Assembly (NCBI GenBank): GCA_029298735.1
Contig: JANSLP010000114.1
Span: 1-64,000 of the forward strand
Direction: 5' to 3'
Source: Ophiostoma sp. CBS 140.51
Lineage: Eukaryota > Ascomycota > Sordariomycetes > Ophiostomatales > Ophiostomataceae
DNA: 64,000 nt
The notes beneath the pieces were generated by a model. The model did not search any database. It saw only the letters and a list, made by a program, of their open reading frames with translations, and was not told the DNA's origin. Below, one piece after another: positions 1 to 13,155 of the stretch (position 1 is its first letter; the number at the start of each line of letters is the position of its first letter). The translations under genes were made by a program, and so were the position numbers.

Positions 1-3000
1 ATAAAAATTATCAATCTAAAAGTCAACTACAAGAGTTTTAACCCAATTTTTCTATTCCATCTTAAAAGAATATGTGATTGATAGTTTTGTGTTATCCAAA
101 CACTACTAAAGGATCATGAGCATCACACTGGCATCTTTTGATTCCACACATTCGTAGATGCTTGAGCCTGATAAGTCTGTATTGCCCGAATGTGAGCACA
201 GCAGAGTTTATTTGCCCGAAACACACATGGGAGATGCCTGTTCGAACCCCTATTCAGTTCATTTAGTGCTGGTGATGTGGCTTTTGGAATGTGGCAGACA
301 CTCTATTCTTGTCAAACCATCCATCGCTAGGACTTTTGTACCCTCCTCTGACCATTTCACGATATCTGCCACCCAGAACAGCCACACACATCCACACAAT
401 CTAAGTATATTGATTTTTCGAGACGTACAAAGTATATTGGCCACACAGACATGAAGGCAGGAATACAATTTTCTAGATGCACGGGATAGGGGGCAGGATA
501 AAGAAATAAAAGGCTCGGGACGGAGGACATTAACTGTAGGCCTGCATACAGCCGAGTGCTTGACCTTTCCACGCACCTGGAGTTTACCGGGTAAAGAGAG
601 AGAAGCTTACCTACTGACTCTGGAGAAAACATGTGCATCTTGAATTATTTTCTTGAAACGAAATGGCGTTTGCCTGCATAGCTGGCCCGCATACGACGGT
701 CTGAACCACATCAGCACTGCATCGCCGTGGCTGTTAGGCTGTTTACTTGTGTCGAGGACCACACGACTTCGTGCATTTCGTTCGTCTTGATCCCGCTGTA
801 TGCAATGCAGACGTAGACGCGTAAGGAGTACATGAAAAGAAACACAAATGTATGCAGGTACGCCGATATCACTGTCTGACAGTGACAGCAGAAGCATCCA
901 ATCAATCCATGACAGCTCTGTCTGCATTCGATGCTGTCAACATATGGTGACATGGTGACATGGTGACATGGAGTCCATCGGATCACGATGCAGGGGGAAC
1001 TGCACAAATTGATCACCGGCTCTGTGGCCTTGTGGCCTTGTGATCACTCGAGCTTCCTTCTGCAGTCTCCAGCCCATCAACCATCATGGGCCCAGAAGGA
1101 TACTCAAGGAGAAGAAGGAAGAAGGCGATGGGTGGCTGTCGGCCGGAAGCCGACTTATCTGCCAATATGTTTGCCACACGACACAGCATCCCTTGTAAGG
1201 AGAGACCAGGATAAAATAACAGCTGGTCCATGAGCCTTGCACAGCATCATCATAACAGGCATACAGGAAAGGAAAGTGTTACAGGTAGACTGACCCCGTG
1301 GCTTTTCTCGAATTTGTCGCCCCCCTTTCATTCTCGCCGAGAGATGCAGAAAGGATTATTGACGCCATCATCCAAGCCATGCATCGCTCTTCTATGACAT
1401 CCTCTCCGGCACCATTCCGCCCATGTCCGGTGGGTTTTCCGGAGAAACAGAGAAGCACATTTTGCACAAACAGCCATGGCAGACTGTGCAGGGAGGCTTC
1501 TTCGGCCAACCCCGGCCAGAGACAAGAGCTTTCTTCTTTCGGCCCCCTGCCTGCCGGACCCCTCTCCGTGCGGTGGCGGTTCGGGGGTTGATGTAAGCAA
1601 TCCTTTTTGTTTTTGCCTTCCGTCGTTTGTTTCACATAAGAAAATTGTGCAAAGTGTTTGTCAAAGTTCTGCAAAAGGTTGTGAAAGTTTGCCTTGGCTG
1701 AGCCGGGGATGGAATTGGAGAAACGACGAGGACATTACGAGGGAGACAAGTGCTTTTGCTCCGACATATACGGCGTGATAGGATTCCATTGCCTGTCCTC
1801 CGTACTTTGTTATACATCGTCAAACATGCCACACACATGACAGGGAGACATCCTGGTGCTTCTGTCCTTTGTGACAAAAGACTGTAAAGTATGTCAATTA
1901 GCATCCTCGATACAGTTGTTGACAGCCTCGTTTCCACCATACTTCGTAGAGAGACGTTGATAACGATCGCATCACGAAAGATCGGCATTGATGAGCTATG
2001 GAGTACATCATAATATGCCGTAATTATTTTGGAGACAACGATCGAGACCGAGACCTTCTGTATCGAGTCCATCGAACGGGAAAAAATCTTGGCCAGCCTG
2101 GCAGAGCTGCTGGGGGATTTTTTCAGGACACTGACGGAGCCTGAATCTCTCTCCATCGGAGAAGCCAAGAAGTGATCAGCAGGTATTTGCAATGTTCTGG
2201 GTTCTGGACAGTGGATAACCGTTTTCCAGGGCAGGAACCTGGTGAAGTTGGTGAGTCCACTGCCAGTGAGATCTGGACACGCTTGTCCTTGCCCTTTTTG
2301 TGATTCTTTTCGATCTTTTCCTTGTGTGCTACCCCTATTTCTCTCTTCCCAGTCGGCACTCCATGCACGTAGCCTTGTTTTTGTGAGAGGCATACACAGT
2401 GAAAGGCCCTCCTTTCAAGTTTCTTTCACAACAATCTGGAAGTACTTTTGTCTTTTGTACCCGTTAGTTTGTTTCCAGTTTCCCGTCAAGTGTTTCTCAT
2501 TGCCACGCTTTTTCGTGGTCTTGGCTACAGGGCTCTGTGAGGGCCAGGCCACGTCGTCCGCCCAGGTCTCTGCCAACGGGTCTGACCAGACGCGGCCATG
2601 TTTCTCAGCGTTTCGGCGTTCTGCATCGATCTGACTGGTTGTGTATTGTGCGCTGTTGTTTTTTCTTTCTTTTTCATTCCTTTTTGCTGGCAATAGGAAC
2701 GTGGCCCTCTCGCCGAAAAAATGAAACAACGACCGGGTTCCGACGAAAAGACGAAAAGTTCAAACAACGAACAAAAAAGAAAGCAAGCACAAAATACAGA
2801 CGAAACAACGAAACAAAACAAGTGAAGAAAAAAAAAACTAGATGGGTGGCGTCAAATCGGAAACGAGCTGAAAATCTCTTGTTGGGACAGAGCTGGCCTT
2901 CTTTTTGTTTCCTGTTTTTTTCTTCTTTTTTTTCTTTCTTCATCTCAGATGAGCTCGGGCTCAAGCACACCAGGATGGAGTCTGTCTTTGGTGAAGGTTA

Positions 3001-6000
3001 AATAAATGGCTTCACCTTTTGACCTGAAGAGGAAATAAGAATAAGGCCCGTGGAGCTGAAAAAGTACCCATTCTATAGGGAACGCAACCTTAAAGCCTTA
3101 TTTGGGACGTTGCTATGTTCTCCTCTGAGATACCAACAGAGAGTCAAGCCTTGCTCTCGGACCCCAGAAATTGGCCACGATAAAAACCATCACGAACTTT
3201 TGTTTCTTTTCCTCTTTGGCATCAAGTTCCCGGAAATGAGAGATGGGGAGCAACTACAAAGAAAACAGCACAGGGCATCGTCTCAGGTACCCGTGATTAC
3301 CATAAGAAATCAGCTGGCGGCTACGTACCTCGTCCGTCGATGTCGTGCTCCAATATCGTGGAGAAAATGGAATAACAGGACGGGATATGAGTGGCCATTA
3401 AACTTCTGACGATGCTAGTCTGGCGAGTAATGCAGCAGCAACGTTGGTGTTGCACTGAGTGCACTGTTGGCGGCGTCGCTTCGAGGTTTCTGTGCGGTCT
3501 TTCTTGCTCGTCTTTCCTGTCCTCTTGCCTCTCCTGGGGTCGAAATTAACTTTGTTTCAGGACGACCAGCCAGGGGTGTTGTTTGGACCAAAAGCGCCAC
3601 CAAAAACCAGTGAATACATTTGTGGGGACGACCTCTTTCTCCACATTTTGTGCTCTTTCGACCCCTGGGCGAATCACTGGAGCCAATCGATGGAAGAACA
3701 CCTGGGAAGGAACGACCGCCCGGGCGCCCACTGGAACGATGGTGCAAAATGGCTGAGATGGCGTTCGGGAAGGATGGGGCGTCCAGTCCACTGTAAATGC
3801 ATCAACCCACTGTAAATCCACTGCACCCACGCACCCGCAGACCCCATCCACCTGCTGTGAAAAACCCCGTCGACGCACCCACACTCTCAACAAGCGACAG
3901 GGCAAGTTTTCTGGGCGAAAAGAAGGAAAAGGTGCGACCGTAGCGGCTCGTTGCCCCGAACAAAAGCAGAGGCGATTCCATGATGTGACATGGGGTTGAC
4001 GCTGGGACCAGGTCTCCATGTCCATTTGGCTTCTTCGGTATGACACTGTAATCATTACGCTGTCACTGAATTTTACTGGGTCACTGTTCCACTGTATCCC
4101 GCTGTACTGTGTATGACGGAAACCCCTATTTCATCGTTCTTTTGTACGTATGGTCCTTTCCAATTCCCCTTCATCCCTATCCCATCTCCGTTGTGTGATG
4201 CCCCTCTTTCTTCCAGACTTTCCCTTCGCTTTCTTCTTATTATTGCCCGTCATTTCATAGTATGATTTTCCGGGACAGCGGTGCGTCTCAAAAATATTGG
4301 GGGGTTCTATGGAGTAGACGAGGCTCAACTGGGGAGCTGTTCATCTGGGTTAAAAGTTGAAAAGTTTGGGTTGACGAAATATGCGCACATTGAACAACAT
4401 GGGACGATGTTTGGTCCAGGGTCCAAGTCTAGGACCACATGCTTGCTCTTGTTTGGTTGAGATATCATGAAAGGAAACAAGAAAACAGACGGTTCGTCAA
4501 CCAGTGGCGAGATTGTGGCTGTTAGGCTTGTTTGACAGTTGACCGTCGATGATGTTAAAGTAGTTTATGGGCAAAAAGGAGAAGGAAACGGCGAAGATTG
4601 AGCAAAAAACGAGTGCACAACAGCCACAGACATCGGCACATGCTTCATGAAGAGCGTTTTAAAGACACATATGAGCAAGTTAAACGGGCAAGTCGCCGGT
4701 GAGGGGAAGCGACCAAGGTCGACTAACAAGAGGAAAAAAGAATAATAAACGAAAACGACGATGAGCATATGATGTAAATTACGCCGTAGTCGCAAGAGAG
4801 AGCCTTTGAGATCCTCTACGAGATCCCCAGAGAGCCTCCGAAAAGCCTCCTGTGACCCTGTGGCGTTTCTTTTCGATCTTTCAGAAAAAGAAAGCGCAGG
4901 GACGGCAGACGGCATTTCTAGTGCGCGACCAGCGAGACAGAACGAAGCCGAACGAAGCCAATTCGAGGGTGGAAAAGTAGTCGAGAGGCAGGCCGTTGAA
5001 TTTGTTGAAATCTAACGTTTTAACGAATTTAAATTGAATTGAAATGGGCAAATATGCGGTAAATGGAGCTACGCTTGAAAGGTGTGGTCAGAATGCAATA
5101 CGACGATGATGGTGAGAGTGCATCCAAGACGGCATGAAGGGATGAGGAAATACCGTCAGGAAATCACCAGGAAATTCGGTCTTTCACACTCTCTCGTGTC
5201 GACCATCTGTCCCTTCCTTCGCCTCGTGCCTGTCCAACGCTTTGGGGCCTTGGCTGCTTGGCCAGCTTCTTGGCCTCATTTTCTTGCCCCTATGTTTTGG
5301 GCAGTTTTGGGGGACGAAAAGAGGCTTTGACGGTGTGTTACGCGGTCGTCCTTTCCTTTTCAGTGTTGAAGCCGTTTTACAGAGATCTTACCCATCTTAC
5401 ATACATGCCAACACGGAGAATATTCGTATCTCTGACATGGCTGTTCCTCATTGAAGAATAAACGCTCCAAATTGGGAAAGAGAGAGGCAATTGCACTCCA
5501 AAACAGTGGCAACCCTCAAAATACCAAGAGCTGATACACATCCTCACCGTTCCTATTTTGCGATAGTAAATTCCCAATCAAATTGCTATTTCACCCCTAC
5601 AGCCAATACTTGCATCGCATCGTCGACTGACAATTTGTCGCTTGCCGCCCAGCAAGGTGAAGCCTCTGTGCAGTCTTGTCCACTGAGCGAGAGAGGCTCT
5701 GGAGTGAGAATTCATCGTCCTGAGAATTAAAGTGAGAGGGAGAGTCGCCAGGGGTGTGCAATTTAAACGAGAAAGGGGTGTGAGAGAGAGGAAAAGGATG
5801 GAGGGGTGTGTGGTGTGCAATTAGCGCGGTTCCTGGCGAGATGGGTGCATCTGCCCCTGGCTAACGATGAGAAAGCTGCAAGAGTTGCAGTGAGCAGTGA
5901 AAGCTGGGCACAGCGTCACCACCAAAGACTGTCCAACGCTATTTCCTCTCTTTCTCTGTCTGCTTTCCGGCCCATCTGCGTGACTGTGTCGCACCTGCCA

Positions 6001-7795
6001 TTTAGGACGTCGTCAAAAGAGATCAGTTGCCATTTCAGATTTGCGATTTTCGTCAAAGGTGCCACAAAGCGGCGTCAGGGCAGGAGCGACCGACGAAAAA
6101 GAGGGACAATTTGTTTTCGTCAGTGCGCATCGCTCTTTCCTTGTTCTCTTCTGTTCTCTGGTGGTGCTCCAGGGATCGCCGCCTGTGATTTCCTCAGGCT
6201 CTTCAATGATCCCTGTCGTCGCACCGACCAGCAACCAGGCTCGCCAGGGCACCCCATCCTGGCCGCTTATCGTCTCTTTTCTCGCCTGTTTCCGTCTCGT
6301 TTTTCTGTGCGATTTTCTGCAGCTCAACTGATTCGATTAAACATTTCCTAGGTTCTCAGTATCTCGGTGCAGAAAAAGTCCTGTTGTGTTCAACTTGAGG
6401 CAGGCCCCTCCCTCTGCAGGCCTGGCCCTGCCCTGCACCCCTGGGTCACTCCTTCTTCCCTAGGCTCTGTGGTCTCGACTCTCTCTTTCTCTCTTCTCCT
6501 GTCAATTTCCTCGTTTGTTTGCCCTTGCCCTTGGGTCGTGCTTTCCTTCTCCGTGCTTGCATCTTGCATCTGCACCTTCCCGTCCACTTGCCTCCTTCCC
6601 TCCAGGTGGCCGACTCGTGCTGCCCGAGACTCTTAATGGCCAAGCAAAAGCCCAGACAAACAAACAGAACAAGTCCTCCGTACACAATAGTAAACGATGA
6701 ATAAACATGCTTAGCCAGCACAGAAATCCACATCCAAGCCCTCCAGTGCCTCACAAAAGCTCGCTGGCATCTTGTGCTTTGTCGCCCTCCTTGCCCTCTT
6801 GTCCTTCTCTACGACATACTTGAAATCGAACTCCGTAATTTGCGCCGTAAGACGAACAAAAGGGCAAGAGACTGAACAGGGCCTGGAAGCCTGGTCCCCG
6901 TCCCAGGAAGGTGCAGGTGGATGGAGAAACGTGCCTCCACTTTCTCTCATCTCTGTTCCTCCTTCTCTGGAAAGCCCGGTTCGTCAGGAAAGCGAGAAAA
7001 AAAGTGAAAGTGGAAGGGGGTTTTGCTGGTCGGTCTGGAGCCAGCAAGGGACCACGCCCCCCGTTCCACTCCTTTCTCACACACAAGTACCTTTTGTATG
7101 TGCACGCCTGCTAGCGTCTACCTCACTACCGTACCTGCCTCAAATGGACCTTGTGTTGTGCAACGCTCTTTCCCTCTCTGGCTTTCGCTCACATATTAGC
7201 ATCGCATCCCTCTTTTAACCCTCTTTCTTTCTTCTCGTCTCTCCCGTTTCCCTTCTCTTTTTTCTTCTCTTCTTCTTTTTTCCCACCACCCCGTTTTCTT
7301 TCTTCTTCACCCTCACACTCCTTTTTTTGTGGCCGCATCTTCTGGCCGGTTGTCTCATCAGACACGTTCCACTCCTTTTAAACTTAACCAAACCTCTCTC
7401 TCCCTTTTCTCGCTCGCCTTGTTCCGCATTCTTCGCGCTTCGTCTCTTCTCGCTAAAAAGACCCAAACGTTCTCTCACGACACGTCCCAAGAAGACAGCC
7501 GAGTTGTCCTTTGTTTATTCAGTTCTTGATTTCATATATTTTTTTCCTTCTCGTCGTTCCTTTTTTGCAACAAACACCCTCATTCAGCAGGGCCACCCCA
7601 GACTGTGTCTACAGCAACAAAAACAAAAACCAACATCGTCTACGACATCAACATCCCAGAACATCCTTCCTTGTTCTACCGCATATACGCTCACTTTCGC
7701 CTTAAACCAAAACATCGTTTCTCCTCAAATATCCTTGACGGGTCACCAGGATTACTACAGCAGCGCTGCCAACTCGCATCTCGCCAAACCTACAT
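1..7795. other. Intergenic desert, no gene supported
   Basis: No reading frame here has the GC-rich third positions, domain motifs or coherent splice structure seen in the real genes of the window. The longest open frame (1632-2393, minus) is discussed as a finding. The stretch holds a small tandem repeat at 944-971, poly-A near 2827 and, at about 7200-7600, a strongly pyrimidine-rich plus strand that leads into the promoter of the downstream CAP gene. No tRNA with matching A and B boxes and no transposon protein was seen. Undetected non-coding transcripts are possible. Confidence 0.6.
944..971. repeat. 8-bp tandem repeat
   Basis: Three full copies plus half a copy of the unit ATGGTGAC. A local microduplication in non-coding DNA with no evident function. 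Confidence 0.9.
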
Positions 7796-7796
7796 A

Positions 7797-7820
7797 GATA
7801 TATCTTCAGTATATATCTAT
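7797..7820 (+). promoter_or_regulatory. TATA-like region of the CAP gene
   Basis: An AT-rich element containing TATATC, then TATATATC, lies just 3' of a long pyrimidine-rich plus-strand tract and about 100 nt before a strong splice donor at 7918. Spacing suits transcription starting near 7830-7860, a first non-coding exon, and splicing to a second exon just before the ATG at 8492. Inference from composition and spacing only. Confidence 0.4.
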
Positions 7821-7917
7821 CCCACCGTCTTCTTTCTTCCACTCGATTTTTCGATACTGAAAAAGAGACAGCATTCCCTGGATTGGACTGCCCTGTGACT
7901 TCCTTCCACACGTCAAG

Positions 7918-8449
7918 GTATGTGTTTTTGTGTGTCGTGATCTTACGGCAATGTATCTGTGTGGTGTTTGGTGTTTGGTGTTTTCTTTGTTGTTTTGTGC
8001 TTCGCTCCTTTCTTCTCCAACGACTACTCGATATGGCTCGCCACCCGCAACACAATCAACACAATATACAATCCCATTGTTGCATCGTCTTTCACATCTC
8101 GCTGGGTGTGGGAGGACCAGCAACAAAGAGACTCGCTAGTCGAGTTGCATCGGACAACACCCTCAACTACCGAGTCATCTAAGATCTTGTTCGCGCCTCA
8201 AAGAGCCAAAGAAACCATTGTCTCGCTTCGTCCATCCTGCGTGCACTCTCCCGGTTCCCTTTTAACCACCCGGCTCCCCGGTTTCCGTTCTCGATATGTT
8301 TTCTTCGGTTCTGCAAAGATCACCATGATCACGAAACATATCAGATCCACCTCACGACTTCACAATATCCAAAGAAAACACCATCCGCCAAAGCACAAAA
8401 CAAAACAACCATAACAAACTGGATCTGTTGCTAACACTCGTTCAAAAAG
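7918..8449 (+). other. Predicted 5' UTR intron of the CAP gene
   Basis: The donor CAAG|GTATGT is a perfect fungal consensus. A CTAAC branch site at 8431-8435 is followed by an AG at 8448-8449, 42 nt before the ATG at 8492. The implied 532-nt intron would be much longer than the coding introns here, as is common for UTR introns. There is no coding evidence, so RNA reads are needed. Confidence 0.4.
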
Positions 8450-8491
8450 AAACCGATATTTGTATCTTTCCACCCTCTCAACATATTCAAT

Positions 8492-9537
8492 ATGAAGGCC
8501 TCTTTCGCCCTTGCCCTCGCCGGCTCCATCCTGGCCGTCGCCAGCCCCATCGACAAGCGTGCTATCCACACCAAGTACGTCACCGACCTCGTGCTCGTTA
8601 CCGTGACCGTCGACCCGCCGACCACCACCCACAAGCCGACGACGCACCACACCACTACTCACAAGACGACGCCGACGACGACTTCTATCAAGACGACCTC
8701 GACGCCTCCCCCGCCTCCTCCCCCGGCGCCGACCACTACGTCGACCCCGCCGCCTCCCCCGCCGACCACGTCGTCCACCCCCCAGCCCCAGGTGATTACC
8801 ATCACTGAGGGTGCCAACTCCCCGGCGGCTGCTGCTACCACCGCTGCCCCGGCTGTTGTTGCTCCCCAGGCTGCCCAGGCCCCGGCTGAGGCCGAGTCCT
8901 CGTCGGCTGCTCCTGCTGCTACCACGGCTGCCTCGTCGGCTCCCTCCGACTTCGGCAGCACTGCTGTCTACCACCATAACCTGCACCGTTCCAACCACTC
9001 TGCCCCGGCTGTGAGCTGGGACAGCGACCTGGCTGACTACGCCGCCACCGTCGCTGCTTCTTGCGTCTTTGCCCACGATCTGTATGTCTGCGCCCACACT
9101 TTGAACTCTTAATGCTTACACGAATAAATGCTAACTTGGAGATTAGGACCCCCGGTGCTTCTACTGGCTCGTACGGCCAGAACATTGCCGTCTACGGCGC
9201 CTCGGGCGACGTTTCCAGCATTGACCCCTCCAAGATTGTCGCTCAGGCTATCACTGACATGTGGTACAACGGCGAGGTCTGGCAGTTCCCCTCTGACGGC
9301 TACGGCGAAAGCAACCCCGACATGTCCAACTTCGAGGCTTGGGGTCACTTCTCCCAGGTCGTCTGGGTCGCCTCGACCGAGGTTGGCTGTGCTTCGCAGT
9401 ACTGCTCTCCCGGCACCATCTACAGCGGCATGGGCTCGTGGTTCACCGTCTGCAACTACCGCTCTGAGGGTAACATGGGCGGCGCCTACGGCGAGAACGT
9501 CCTGCCTTCCCTGGGCGAGGCTACCGTCACGGCTTAA
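8492..9537 (+). CDS. Secreted CAP/PR-1 (SCP/TAPS) domain protein
   Basis: Two exons, 8492-9081 and 9147-9537, with a 65-nt intron (GTATGT donor, CTAAC branch, TTAG acceptor); product 326 aa. Residues 1-18 form a signal peptide, and a dibasic KR at 22-23 looks like a Kex2 site. Residues about 43-150 are a low-complexity Thr/Pro/Ala linker with two poly-Pro runs, probably O-glycosylated. Residues about 155-326 are a CAP domain: HNLHRSNHSAPAVSWDSDLA, then YGQNIAVYG, HFSQVVW, the VGCA cysteine and a CNYRSEGN end motif. This matches the fungal Pry family, whose members are secreted and bind sterols or lipids. Its ligand here is unknown. The gene stands alone between long spacers. Confidence 0.93.
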
Positions 9538-11554
9538 ACGTGATGTGTTTCCCACCTCCCTATTTTTTTTCACGAAAAATACTGAAAAATGCCATGTCTC
9601 TATTCTTGACTTGGATGTGTGGCTGAAAACATTACTGCTGTACGGAAAAGCCCGCCCCCTTTTTTATCTTCACTTCTTTATGCCTCCACTACGACGTATG
9701 TGGTGCTGCATCACCCCTTTTTTCTCTTGATGATTTTTTGAAACCTTTTCTTTCCTTGGGTCAATTTGTTTTCCTTTTTTTTTGCTTTCTATCTATGTTC
9801 TTTCTATCCACACACTTTTTTTCTTTCCTCCTTTTTACTCTTCTTTTCATCAATGCGCATAGTTCGCTGGGACGGGTTTTTTTCTTCTCCAAAATTTTGG
9901 AAGAAAAAAGGAAGTTCTTTTCAGAGATTTGCATAGAAAATATGTGTGGGCATAAGAGAGAGATGAGGATTGCCTTTGCTTTACTTGGAGTGGTCTTACT
10001 TCCTTTTTCTTTATTCCTAGCTTTGCACCATTTTTTGTACATTCAACGAGGGAACAACCTTTCTTTCTTCCTTTCATATCTAACGCCGGCATTCAAACAA
10101 CAACTTTTGACGATCTATCAAGACATGGCACAAAGGACAACTTCAAATTTTACTACAAAATACTTCAATAAAAAAAGTGAAAAGTGACGGGTGATCTCTT
10201 CTGGGCAATGTGTTGAAATGTGTAATGTTCGATTGTGAAAGATGACAAATATTGTAAACTGTGAACACATTCTTTTGATGCTTTGTCCTTGACTTGTCTC
10301 TTTGTTCGAGTCGCGTGTCGAATCTGTATGAACAGGGTCTTTGCAGTAGACAAAGAAACTCCGTCTTTGACAGTGCTCTATTGTAAGTCGCGTCGCGTCT
10401 TTCCAAGGACGTTTGGAACTTTATTTGCACCTTCTCCCTTTCCACGAGTTGTATGGAATGCCCCTTGCGAGCTCTAGAATTGCCAAGCTTAAAGATGTCC
10501 TCAACGCCTGTCTTACCCGTCAATGGAGGAAAGGCAGTCTCCCGAGACAGATCGTCATTGGAAGTGAAAAAATAGAACAAAAAGAACACTGAGAACAACG
10601 GCAAAATACCACGTCGTCATGAGGCTGAGACCCTTCAGCTTCTCCATCGACATTCCACACACGGTTAAAATTACGACGTCCTTTATTCATAGCGTTCTTC
10701 AACAAGACATGGCCGACATGAGAGTGAGAGGGTCTATTGTTCTCTAGCATGGCCAATGTGGACAAGAAATGTATCGTCATGGCCGAAAAGGTGCATTGTT
10801 CGACGGACGTTGACAGCTGAGGTTAACTGTCGTGCTTAATGCATTTCGATATTGCCCCCTGCTTTTTTATTTTTGCCAATGTTAATATATTGTCTTGCGT
10901 TGTATTATAGGTCCAATGAGCCTCTTAGCATTGTTCCTATGATCAGACCAAACATTGTTTCTGTGCTTGCTTTCTGTCGATAGTTGAAACTTATTTCGTG
11001 TTTTAATTCTCCGACGGGTCGTGGGAAGTTGAGAGGAATAAACATTGCGTTAAGCGAGGTCGATTATCACGATTTCAATAAACATTGTCAAGTAAAATGC
11101 TGGTCTTAGCCTTTTGGTCCTGATGTCTTTTTTTAATTCCCGAGAAAAAAACAGAGATGGATATGGTAGTAGACATTGCTTCTCTTTTTGAGAAGGCCCT
11201 TTTTGGCAGACGACGAAATGAAATGAAGACAAAAAACAAACAAACATAAATAGCAGACAGGTAAAGAAAACACACACAAAATAACAAAAATAAAACTCCC
11301 GTTGAAAGGCAAGTCCCTCCCATTGGTTCAGAGAGTAGCAACAGTGATGGCCGGTCGTTACATGAGAAAACGGAAACAAATGACGAAAAAAACAACACGA
11401 AAGAAAGAACTCCCCATTTTGCTATTTTGCAACCCAAAATAAATCTTTTTTTGTCACTTTCTGTCGACCCACCGTTTGGGTCGTAACCGTCCTTTCACAC
11501 TTCCCTCCCATCCGGTGAGCGTCTCCCTTTTCGTCACCTTCCTCTTCTTCTCAC
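9538..11554. other. Spacer between the CAP and LAG1 genes (convergent)
   Basis: No coding evidence. The first part (about 9740-10080) is T/C-rich on the plus strand and may be a long 3' UTR of the CAP gene. The last part (about 11050-11440) is T-rich on the minus strand, downstream of the LAG1 stop, and may be its 3' UTR. No repeats or RNA genes recognised. Confidence 0.5.
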
Positions 11555-13155
11555 CTAATCAATCTGCTTCTCACAACCGATGCGATTCAACAGCTCTTTG
11601 CGGTCGCTGTGGTGGCCCGGAAGGCTGACACTGGTGGTCGTCGACGCCGCGCGTTTGACACCTGTGCGGCGCTCCCAACCCTTGAGGTCGAGGGCCTCGA
11701 CGCCGACCTCCTCTTCGAGAGGGGCGGCCACACCACCGTCAAAGGCCTCGTCGCCCTCAACATCTTCATCCTCCTCCTCCTCGTCTTCATCGTCACTGCG
11801 GGTATCGTCGGCACCGTTGCCGCGGACGACGCGGATGGCGACCTGGACAATCATAAAGAACCAGACAATAATAATCAACTCCAAAAACAAGAGCATGGAC
11901 AGGAACCCCCACTTGACGGCCGGGTTGTAACAGACGGCGCCCTCGGAGTCGACGAGGGGTTCCACCAGAAAGGCGAGCTTGTTGCTGGTTGCGTCTGACA
12001 GGAAGGGAACGAGCTTGGAGATGGTGGGCGTGAGCGACGAGATCTCGTTGGGGCCGACGGGGACGCCGAGAGGGCTGCCGCTGCTGCTGCCCTTGAAGCA
12101 GCCGACGGGCATAATGTTGGGAGTCTGGGCCCAGACCGAGTAGCAAATCATGCTGAAAAATACATGGCGGCAGACGAACCAGCTGAGCATGAACGCACCG
12201 AATGTGACGTCGCAGATGCTGGTGTAGCCCAGGTACTTTTGGCACTTGGCGAGCGGGAGGAAGAAATCGCTAATGTCCATCAGCATAAGAATGACATTGG
12301 CGACGGGCGTGTGGCGGTAGCGGTAGGAGGCGGCGATGAGGGACACGGTGATAAAGTGGTGGGTCAGCATCTGCCAGTGGTCCTTGCGGCGCTCCTCAAT
12401 GTTGATGACGATGATTTGTTGGAGCCAGAAGGCGAGCTGCACCAGGATGTACGCTTTCAGGAGACCGGGCATCTCGCGGCTCGGCCAGTGCGTCCACAGG
12501 TTCTTCATGTTCCAAAGGTAAGGCGAGTTGAAGTACAGGTAAACGCCGAGCGGGAAGAAGACGGTGTATACAATGACGAGCCAGGCCTGCTCAGCGAAGC
12601 GGGTAATGGGCTTCTTCTTGTACAGACCCTGGCTGCGGGCAAAGGGTGACAGGATATAGTCCATGGTGCTGGCACGGAGGCCCGTAAAGAGGACAATCAA
12701 AAAGAGGACAAAGGGCACGTCGTCGGGGCCGAGGTTATAGTGGCCGGTGGCCGGGTTGAAGTAGGAGAGGGTGAAGAACTTGCTGGTGTGTTCGCGGGCG
12801 CGGGGGAAGAGCGTATGTGTGAGGATAAGGAGGGCAAAGAGGTTTGCCGAGAGGCCTAGAAGAGTTCCGATGTGTTAGCTAAGTGTCACGATGTGCATCT
12901 TGTCTTCACGCTGGGTGTGTGCGTACCCGTCTGGTTATTGACCAGCCAGCGTGTAAACTGCTTCATGGGCGTCTCCTGTTTCCGCTTGCGGCGCAGCGGC
13001 AGAGCGTTGCTGGACGTCTGCGCCTTGAACGACGGTGTGGGCGAGTTGGAGTTGATGGGAGAGGCAGTCGGTTTGCTGTTTGCATGCGCAGCCCGCTTTA
13101 GATGCGGTGGCAGTGGTACGGCAGTCGGCCGGGCGCTGCTTGCAACGGCGGCCAT
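11555..13155 (-). CDS. LAG1: Ceramide synthase (Lag1/Lac1 type, TLC domain)
   Basis: Two exons on the minus strand, 13155-12927 and 12855-11555, joined across a 71-nt intron (GTACGC donor, GCTAAC branch, CTAG acceptor) in perfect phase; 509 aa. The enzyme joins a fatty acyl-CoA to a sphingoid base in the ER membrane. The N-terminal 75 residues are cytosolic and basic, followed by several hydrophobic spans. The Lag motif runs from about residue 238 with the double His at 242-243, then SYRYRHTPVANVILMLMD and DFFLPLAKCQKYLGY. A Gly/Ser-rich loop lies near residues 330-345. The C-terminus is very acidic (DDEDEEEEDEDVEGDE), typical of the fungal enzymes. Filamentous fungi have two such enzymes (LagA and BarA types), and I cannot tell which this is. 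Confidence 0.95.

Noticed and set aside
225..260. TTCGAACCCC resembling a tRNA T-loop (B box)
   Set aside because: No matching A box, acceptor stem or anticodon arm at the right spacing on either strand.
3788..3817. CCACTGTAAA motif twice here and twice, inverted, at 49563-49612
   Set aside because: Only 10 bases are shared and the surroundings do not align, so it is too short to claim a dispersed repeat.
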